Source: Botryococcus braunii
Lineage: Eukaryota; Chlorophyta; Trebouxiophyceae
Direction: 5' to 3'
DNA: 10,000 bases
Assembly: GCA_002005505.1 (NCBI GenBank)
Contig: KV908498.1
Span: 72,501 to 82,500, forward strand
Shown here: positions 5,950-10,000 of the stretch, one piece after another
Layout: each line of letters opens with the position of its first letter
How positions within the stretch are numbered: position 1 is the stretch's first letter
Translations under genes and position numbers: made by a program
The notes under the pieces: model-generated
Databases searched by the model: none
The model's input: only the letters and a program-made list of their open reading frames with translations
Told to the model about the DNA's origin: nothing

Positions 5950-6630
5950 CTAGCTATAGCCACTTGCGGCTTATTGTAGTCTCCTTCAATGTCTTCCATC
6001 TTATGATCTGGGAGGGAGGTGGGGGTCCGGGAGAGAGAGTCATGAATTGGGCTTGCATGCATGTCTATTGTCTACCTTGTTTTGCCTGGGTTATGTTTCC
6101 TTTGTCTACGGCTCCATTTTGTGATGCACTTGCGGCTGCAGTGTAGCTACAAATGAAGTTCCGTCTGACTTTGATGTCTGGTATCTTGCCCATGAGATAC
6201 AACATGTGCAGTTAGTGAGTTTAGTTCTTACTACTATGGGCTTTATCTTGTGCCGTTGAGTGGAGAGCCACCCCAAGGAAGGTCACACAACTGGGACAGG
6301 GTGACTTGGCCTAGGGTTTTGACAAGCGCTGGCCTGAGGGCTCAAGCTTATTGCTTCACCATGGGTATGAGTGCCGTCTCAGTAGTTCCCTTGAGTTTGA
6401 GGACCCACTTGGATGACGATAGTCCTTAGAATGTGAAGCTATTCGGTCGTTGAAAAGATGAGTACCTCGTCTGAGTCTCCATAGCTTGCCTTGTGGTTAT
6501 TCCTCTTACTTGTTGGTTGGCGACTATGGAAGGTGTGAAGTCTATAGTTACAGTAATTCAGGGTTCGTGATACCCCTGTTTTACGTTTGTGGCCTCTCTA
6601 GCCATAAACACCTTTTCCATAGCTTATGCC
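5950..6630 (+). other. long untranslated tail of the retrotransposon
   Basis: About 680 bp separate the chromodomain stop from the polypurine tract, with no recognised domain. A purine-rich run at about 6008-6039 (GGGAGGGAGGTGGGGG then GGGAGAGAGAG) could be a second, internal polypurine tract, known in some retroelements, or a remnant. One frame is open for about 58 codons at 6256-6429 but has no motif. I see no envelope-like features (no signal peptide, no clear membrane anchor). Confidence 0.5.
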
Positions 6631-6643
6631 AAGGGGGAGGGCA
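6631..6643 (+). other. polypurine tract
   Basis: AAGGGGGAGGGCA sits directly before the TGTAGC start of the 3' LTR, the place where plus-strand DNA synthesis is primed in LTR retrotransposons. Both its position and its purine content fit. Confidence 0.85.
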
Positions 6644-6790
6644 TGTAGCGTTACTTCGGGTATTCTGCTCTAGTAAGGTCCTTGGCATTGCTCTATGTGT
6701 TGCCTAGGTGACCTGGATCCGCAGTACAACCTCGCTCAGGTGGCAGCTCCGTTGCTGACCGTACGCATTGCGTTGTACACCTCTAATTAG
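6644..6790 (+). repeat. 3' LTR, truncated to 147 bp
   Basis: It starts TGTAGCG and matches 3314-3471 of the 5' LTR through TTGCTGACCGTACGCATTGC and TCTAATTAG, with about 12 substitutions. It lacks 11 nt that hold the TATA-like box of the 5' copy. The last 120 bp of the LTR are missing; similarity ends at 6790, exactly where a 20-bp palindrome begins. Confidence 0.9.
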
Positions 6791-6810
6791 GCCAGCACGG
6801 CCGTGCTGGC
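6791..6810. repeat. 20-bp perfect palindrome at the LTR breakpoint
   Basis: GCCAGCACGGCCGTGCTGGC is its own reverse complement with no spacer. It abuts the last base shared by the two LTRs. Confidence 0.95.
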
Positions 6811-6828
6811 ATCTTCTTGTGATGGTTG

Positions 6829-7336
6829 ATGGCATGGCGCCCTGATAGAGTGTGGCTACAATTCTTGGCTCCCAATGAGACTATCGGGGGTGTGGTCGAC
6901 TGCGCACATCGTTCTCATGCCAACCTTGTTGGCGCCACGGCTTTGGAGGCGGGTGTTGTTGCAAGATGACATGTCAGGGCAAAGAATGCCTGTGATTTTG
7001 TGATCGGTGGCATTTGTAACACCACTAGGTAAGGATTGTATTATTAACACTTCATGTTGGAATACGTATGTCTGGAGTGAAATGGCATGTCCTTTCACAA
7101 ATTTGTTGTTTCTGCTGTACAGTGGTTGGTGATGCAATGATGCTCATGTTCTGTGTATGGTGGGGTCATTGGGGCTTGCTTGTGCAAGGGGCAGGAGACT
7201 TGGTGGTAATGTTGAGGATTTGATCGATCCTGCCATTGCTGTTCGAGTGGCTGATATGGCCAAGGTTGTTGTTATTGTACGAGGTTGTCCGTACAGGGAT
7301 GACAAGGATGGCAGGATCTATCGGTGGCAGTACTAG
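6829..7336 (+). pseudogene. coding-like remnant with a candidate 94-nt intron, unidentified
   Basis: From an ATG at 6829 one frame reads MAWRPDRVWLQFLAPNETIG and on to a TGA at 6967. Past that stop the same frame continues as HVRAKNACDFVIGGICNTT to a good donor, CTAG|GTAAGG, at 7029. A pyrimidine-rich tract and acceptor (TTTGTTGTTTCTGCTGTACAG) end at 7122. After it, a TGA lies at 7130 in the spliced frame, then 67 open codons to a TAG at 7334-7336, including GGNVEDLIDPAIAVRVADMA. That last phrase faintly recalls the C-terminal lobe of plant receptor-like kinases (DLIDP followed by a helix), but without other kinase motifs the likeness may be chance. The two in-frame TGAs suggest a decayed exon pair. 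It lies just beyond the broken LTR. Confidence 0.25.
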
Positions 7337-7660
7337 TGCGGTTAACGTGTGTAGACATCTAGAGTCGACATTGAGTCTGTAGCCAGTCCCAGGCATTGCC
7401 CTCACAGGCGCAGCTTCGCTTGGAAGTAACTCTACCTAATTTGATGTCAAAACAAAATTTGATAATGAGTTCACGAAAGAAAGTCCAAGGCATAGCGTAC
7501 ATGAAACCTGCGCCATGTAAAAGGCATGTTGTATAAGGCATGCTTCTAGCATTGCAGCCCGGGTCACCAGCCATGCTAGCAGGTGAAAGCGCTTTTACCT
7601 TGTTCTCCATTTTCAATCGCTAATACGAAGCTGTGCATCTCGGTAAGCCCCAGTAACAGT
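7337..7660. other. non-coding stretch, nothing recognised
   Basis: No frame on either strand shows a motif. It holds only short repeats such as AAGGCATG twice near 7520 (7521 and 7537). Confidence 0.4.
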
Positions 7661-7705
7661 ATTCTTTACTTCGAAGTAAAGAATTCTTTACTTCGTAGTA
7701 AGGAA
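7661..7705. repeat. 24-bp perfect palindrome followed by a diverged second copy
   Basis: ATTCTTTACTTC (7661-7672) is followed directly by its reverse complement (7673-7684), a 24-bp palindrome with no spacer. A second copy with three substitutions starts 22 bp on (7683-7705, ATTCTTTACTTCGTAGTAAG), so the palindrome is itself tandemly duplicated. Confidence 0.95.
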
Positions 7706-7768
7706 CAAGCAGACCAAGTTGAAAGCACTATGAATTCCCTGTGCTTTCATCTCGGTCTGCTTATTCCT
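7701..7768 (-). ncRNA. stem-loop, possible small-RNA precursor or foldback element
   Basis: Arms 7701-7728 (starts AGGAACAAGCAGACC) and 7741-7768 (ends GGTCTGCTTATTCCT) pair at 25 of 28 positions around a 12-nt loop. Two of the three mismatches (7706/7763 and 7716/7753) are C-A on the plus strand, which become G-U wobbles in a minus-strand transcript, leaving one A-A mismatch. The duplex size suits a microRNA-type hairpin, though a short loop and near-perfect pairing also suit a young foldback or inverted duplication. Expression cannot be judged here. The strand given is the better-folding one. Confidence 0.3.
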
Positions 7769-7810
7769 CATTGCTGCTACAGGGGCTTGCCGCATGCACA
7801 ATACACACCA

Positions 7811-7821
7811 CCCCCCCCCCC
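7811..7821. repeat. C11 run
   Basis: Eleven C bases follow ACACACCA. Simple repeat. Confidence 0.95.
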
Positions 7822-7928
7822 TTCCATCTTACCATACCTTCGAATCTTCCCATAGCCACGTCAAACGCTTTACATAACCGTTCCCAAGTAAATCCCATTG
7901 ACTTTATATGCCTTTAAAACCGAAGCCT

Positions 7929-8366
7929 TTAAACAATGAAATCGCCTTGAACCGACGCTTTAGAAGAAACAATTGTAGTCTTTCTCTCAAACAGCCGCCG
8001 CCTGACCCGACCAGATTGAGTCCTATTTTTCACACCAGTGTCTGATTGAACCAATACTTTCAATGACACATCGCAAGCACCCAGCACGCGACGCAGTCTC
8101 CAACAGAGGCCAGTTCCGGCAGCTTCCGCAGATTCTTGTGCCACTTCGGCTGTAAGGATCTCTTGTTCTTCTCGTTCCACTTTCCAAAGCCCGCTCTCTT
8201 GGTTGGCCAACGGATACATCTCTCTGCATACAGAGACAAAACTGAGGTACATCTTTCTAGAGGCATATCCTCTAAAGGCCTTGATGTACATCAGAGACTG
8301 CAATTTCGGACCACCAACTCCTCGACACGAACTTCCCTCCGGCCAAAGACATGTGGGTGGAAACAT
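7929..8366 (-). CDS. hypothetical minus-strand frame, 145 codons
   Basis: An ATG at 8366 (minus) opens a 145-codon frame ending at 7929, the longest uninterrupted frame outside the retrotransposon apart from one in the repeats at 9151-9648. The N-terminal part contains KLQSLMYIKAFRGYASRKMY; the middle is acidic (KVEREEQEILTAEVAQESAE), possibly helical, and the end is basic (GRVRRRLFERKT). I recognise no family. A pyrimidine-rich tract plus CAG on the minus strand ends at 8435, so an exon could start at 8434, but the frame it best serves is not this one. A plus-strand frame of 112 codons overlaps at 8203-8541, so neither strand is secure. It may be a decayed gene or chance. Confidence 0.25.
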   Translation of the reverse strand: MFPPTCLWPEGSSCRGVGGPKLQSLMYIKAFRGYASRKMYLSFVSVCREMYPLANQESGLWKVEREEQEILTAEVAQESAEAAGTGLCWRLRRVLGACDVSLKVLVQSDTGVKNRTQSGRVRRRLFERKTTIVSSKASVQGDFIV

Positions 8367-8624
8367 TTCCTCCGGAGATGAACTGCGACCGTGTTTTTCT
8401 ATTTACGCCCTCTGCCTGGCGAAAACAACCGTTTCTGCAAAAACGAAGCACAGCTATGCCTTGGTGCACATCCTCTGTGTTTCCATCGGTTGCGCTCAGG
8501 AAAGAATAGATGGGGGGGCACGATGCGACACACGGCTCTAAAACACGGCATGCTCTAAAAAATGAATTTCGATCTGAAGGCCCAGGACGGATACGCACCA
8601 GGCAAATCCTGATGCAACCCAAGG
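8367..8624. other. no gene recognised upstream of the A27 run
   Basis: Frames on both strands are open in part but none has a motif or a clear start. If the following A run is a retroposed poly(A) tail, this stretch would be the 3' part of the retroposed RNA. No AATAAA is visible just before it. Confidence 0.35.
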
Positions 8625-8651
8625 AAAAAAAAAAAAAAAAAAAAAAAAAAA
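8625..8651. repeat. A27 run
   Basis: Twenty-seven A bases after CAACCCAAGG. It could be a retroposon tail or simple slippage. Confidence 0.95.
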
Positions 8652-9064
8652 CTTGACACACACTCTTCCTGCTTCCTCCCCCCAGCCTTTTTCGGCCAAT
8701 GCGGGCTGCTAGAGACTGAGTTAAAATAAATCAACTGGATGAAACAGAATGCTGTCCAGTTTGGAAGCGCTGGACATCAAGCCCATTGATGAGCAATGCT
8801 GTGCTGACAAAGAGCGCGCCCGAGTGCCACAGCTTGTGCAAGGGACGGCCCTCTCAGCTTCGGCATGCACCCGTGAGTAATGCTATTAGTAATAGCATTA
8901 CCAAGCAATATCCAAATGACGACTTGTTCTGTCTATAAGTACCGTGGCCCAGGGGTGTACAGGCACACCTCTGCCTCGGAAGTACACTGTTGCCTCAACG
9001 ACGTCTGAAAATGGCCCTACGTATGTCAAAGAATCTGTCTTCCCGAGAAAAACCTTCGGGCTTG

Positions 9065-9067
<3 letters not shown>
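8652..9067. other. non-coding interval between two A runs
   Basis: These 416 bp have no open frame of note. They contain the 25-nt inverted repeat at 8877-8901, a TATA-like CTATAAG at 8933, and a short inverted repeat CCCGA...TCGGG just before the second A run. I looked for RNA polymerase III A and B boxes of a SINE and found none I would defend. Confidence 0.4.
8877..8901. repeat. 25-nt perfect inverted repeat
   Basis: GTAATGCTATTA (8877-8888), one G, then its exact reverse complement TAATAGCATTAC (8890-8901). Confidence 0.95.

Positions 9068-9105
<38 letters not shown>
9068..9105. repeat. A38 run
   Basis: Thirty-eight A bases after GGGCTTGCTT. Base composition changes here: sequence to the right is rich in C on the plus strand and in short tandem repeats. 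Confidence 0.95.
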
Positions 9106-9106
<1 letters not shown>

Positions 9107-9255
9107 GACGACCTATTATAAAGGGCGGAAACCATACAAGAAATACGGCTCTAAATCCTCCGGGGCCAATTCGTCCCCGCGGGTGAGAGCCTTCCAGAAG
9201 TGCTGCGCATGCCCCGATCTCCTGAAAAGTGACACACTTGAGCACTTGGGTTCCG

Positions 9256-9420
9256 CAAGCACCAAATGCCCTTGTGCAACCAATTACAAGTGACCAACAA
9301 GCACAAAACGATCTTGGAAACGCTGTCATAAGCAAGCAACACACGCCACATGCCCATGTGCAAGCTGTTACAGGCAAACAGCAAGCACCAAATGCCCTTG
9401 GGCCAGCTGCAGCAAGCACC
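9256..9420. repeat. decayed tandem repeat, 42-bp unit, four copies
   Basis: Units start at 9256, 9298, 9340 and 9382 with no indels until the end of unit 4. Units 1 and 4 share CAAGCACCAAATGCCCTTG; units 2 and 3 are more diverged. As 42 is 14 codons, a plus frame reads QAPNALVQPITSDQ, QAQNDLGNAVISKQ, HTPHAHVQAVTGKQ and QAPNALGPAAAST. Minus-strand frames are open too, so coding direction is not decidable and a pure DNA repeat is equally possible. Confidence 0.85.
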
Positions 9421-9484
9421 GCCACTCGACACGAAATTTGCAGAAGCCCCAAACGCCGAATCTGGGGCTCGCGCATTGTCTGGC

Positions 9485-9667
9485 ACATGTGTTCTCACAT
9501 GTGCTCCCGCAGTGCTCACATGTGCCCCTGCAGCGCTCACATGGTCCCGCACAACACTCCCACATGCCGCCGCAGCGCTAACACATGTGCCCCTGTAGCA
9601 CTTCCATGAGCCCCCTCCGCGCTCACAAGCTCCCCCCGCGGGACTCACGTGGGCCCCAACAGGGCCC
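9485..9667. repeat. tandem repeat, 21-bp unit, about eight or nine copies
   Basis: After ACATGTG at 9485 and 9497, units starting ACATG or a variant lie at 9497, 9518, 9539, 9562, 9583, 9604, 9625 and 9647, spaced 21, 21, 23, 21, 21, 21 and 22 bp. The best pair is ACATGTGCTCCCGCAGTGCTC and ACATGTGCCCCTGCAGCGCTC. Drift grows toward the right. The unit is seven codons, so frames on both strands stay open for long runs and give Cys- and His-rich translations that I regard as by-products. Confidence 0.85.
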
Positions 9668-9855
9668 CGGCAGCATTTCCAAGCTGGCCTGCAGCGCCCC
9701 GCCCCCGCACATCCAAAAGCCGCCCGACACGCACGGAGCTGCGCTCAAGGCCTGCCATATGTGCGCGTGCGCCGGTCGCGGGCTCCGCCCAATCTTAAGC
9801 TTCAGAAGGCACCTGTCCCTCCAACAGGGCAATCACAAGCCCGCCAAGTCTGCGG
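9668..9855. other. GC-rich non-coding interval
   Basis: No gene or clear repeat is seen. Frames are open because of high GC content and carry no motif. Confidence 0.35.
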
Positions 9856-10000
9856 CTCGTCACGTACGCGCGGGAAGTGTTCCATCCCAAGTGGTCCGAA
9901 ACAAGCCAGACGCTCATACTTGCGCTCGGGCAATGACGAGCCCGCGGCACGCGCAATTCGCCACTCGTCACACACGCACGGTTAAGTACTCCGTTCCAAG
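9856..10000. repeat. repeat of about 108-bp period running off the right edge
   Basis: CTCGTCACGTACGCGCGG (9856-9873) with its following AAGTGTTCC..CCAAG recurs at 9964-10000 as CTCGTCACACACGCACGG and AAGTACTCC..CCAAG. The copies are 108 bp apart and about 37 bp of similarity is visible before the window ends. An AGCCCGC string precedes each copy. Confidence 0.65.

Larger units (their letters stand above)
3314..6790 (+). mobile_element. internally deleted, truncated Ty3/gypsy chromovirus retrotransposon
   Basis: Element order is LTR, primer binding site, gag start, RNase H, integrase, chromodomain, polypurine tract, LTR fragment. RNase H before integrase is the Ty3/gypsy order, and the chromodomain at the integrase C-terminus defines a chromovirus. 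In this lineage the chromodomain guides integration to particular histone marks (family knowledge). The ~3.5-kb length is short for such elements. The gag C-terminus, protease and reverse transcriptase palm are gone, joined across a deletion near 3756-3762. Pol has at least four frame changes and several stops. LTRs are about 92% identical over the aligned 147 bp, apart from an 11-nt indel. The copy cannot encode its own enzymes. It could be moved only by enzymes supplied in trans, and even that is unlikely with a cut 3' LTR. Confidence 0.93.

Noticed and set aside
6008..6039. Purine-rich run as the main polypurine tract
   Set aside because: The tract at 6631-6643 directly abuts the LTR start and fits better; this one is kept only as a possible second tract.
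6256..6643. Envelope-like gene between pol and the 3' LTR
   Set aside because: Frames here are short and broken, with no signal peptide, cleavage site or clear membrane anchor.
7583..7855. 90-codon plus-strand frame across the hairpin
   Set aside because: It simply translates a palindrome, a hairpin and a C run; no protein-like pattern.
9066..9648. Cys-rich minus-strand frames of 140 and 165 codons
   Set aside because: They arise from 42-bp and 21-bp repeat units, which keep all frames open, and one reads into poly-Phe from the A38 run.
1..10000. CRISPR arrays, tRNA or rRNA genes
   Set aside because: Repeats here have no regular unique spacers, and no tRNA T-arm (GGTTCGAANCC type) or rRNA-like block was seen on either strand.

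Overview
This window looks like nuclear DNA of a eukaryote that is rich in transposable elements. The evidence is a decayed Ty3/gypsy LTR retrotransposon of the chromovirus type (it carries a chromodomain), spliceosome-type intron borders (GTAAG...pyrimidine-rich...AG), two long A runs, many mini- and microsatellites, and no bacterial-style packed genes. A land plant or streptophyte alga would fit the chromovirus, but I cannot fix the species from the sequence.

Layout. 1-940: fragments that read like coding sequence, ending in a probable terminal exon (827-940), with strong GGTACC-centred palindromes and a decayed repeated motif. 940-3313: mostly non-coding, holding three tandem-repeat arrays (52, 71 and 84/78 bp units), a (GTTC)4 tract and one good TATA box.

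3314-6790: the one confidently identified element. Its order is 5' LTR (278 bp, TGT...ACA), primer binding site, a short basic gag N-terminus, a large internal deletion, then RNase H, integrase zinc finger, integrase core, integrase C-terminal part, chromodomain, a long untranslated tail, polypurine tract, and a 3' LTR cut to 147 bp. The gag C-terminus, protease and nearly all of the reverse transcriptase palm are missing. The remaining pol is broken by several frameshifts and stops, and the integrase catalytic glutamate is replaced by valine. The copy is therefore dead as a protein-coding element. The two LTRs differ by about 12 substitutions and an 11-nt indel over 147 bp, so it is not a recent insertion.

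6791-9067: a perfect 20-bp palindrome exactly where the 3' LTR homology stops, a coding-like remnant with a plausible 94-nt intron (6829-7336), a 24-bp palindrome next to a 28-bp-arm hairpin resembling a small-RNA precursor or foldback element (7661-7768), an unrecognised 145-codon minus-strand frame, and an A27 run. 9068-10000: an A38 run followed by C-rich DNA made of short tandem repeats (42-bp units, then 21-bp units) and the start of a ~108-bp period repeat running off the right edge.

I did not find a convincing new multi-gene system. The most interesting unexplained items are the 7661-7768 hairpin/palindrome pair, the palindrome at the LTR truncation point, the two nested in-frame repeat arrays at 9256-9667, and the unidentified coding-like remnants at 223-940 and 6829-7336.
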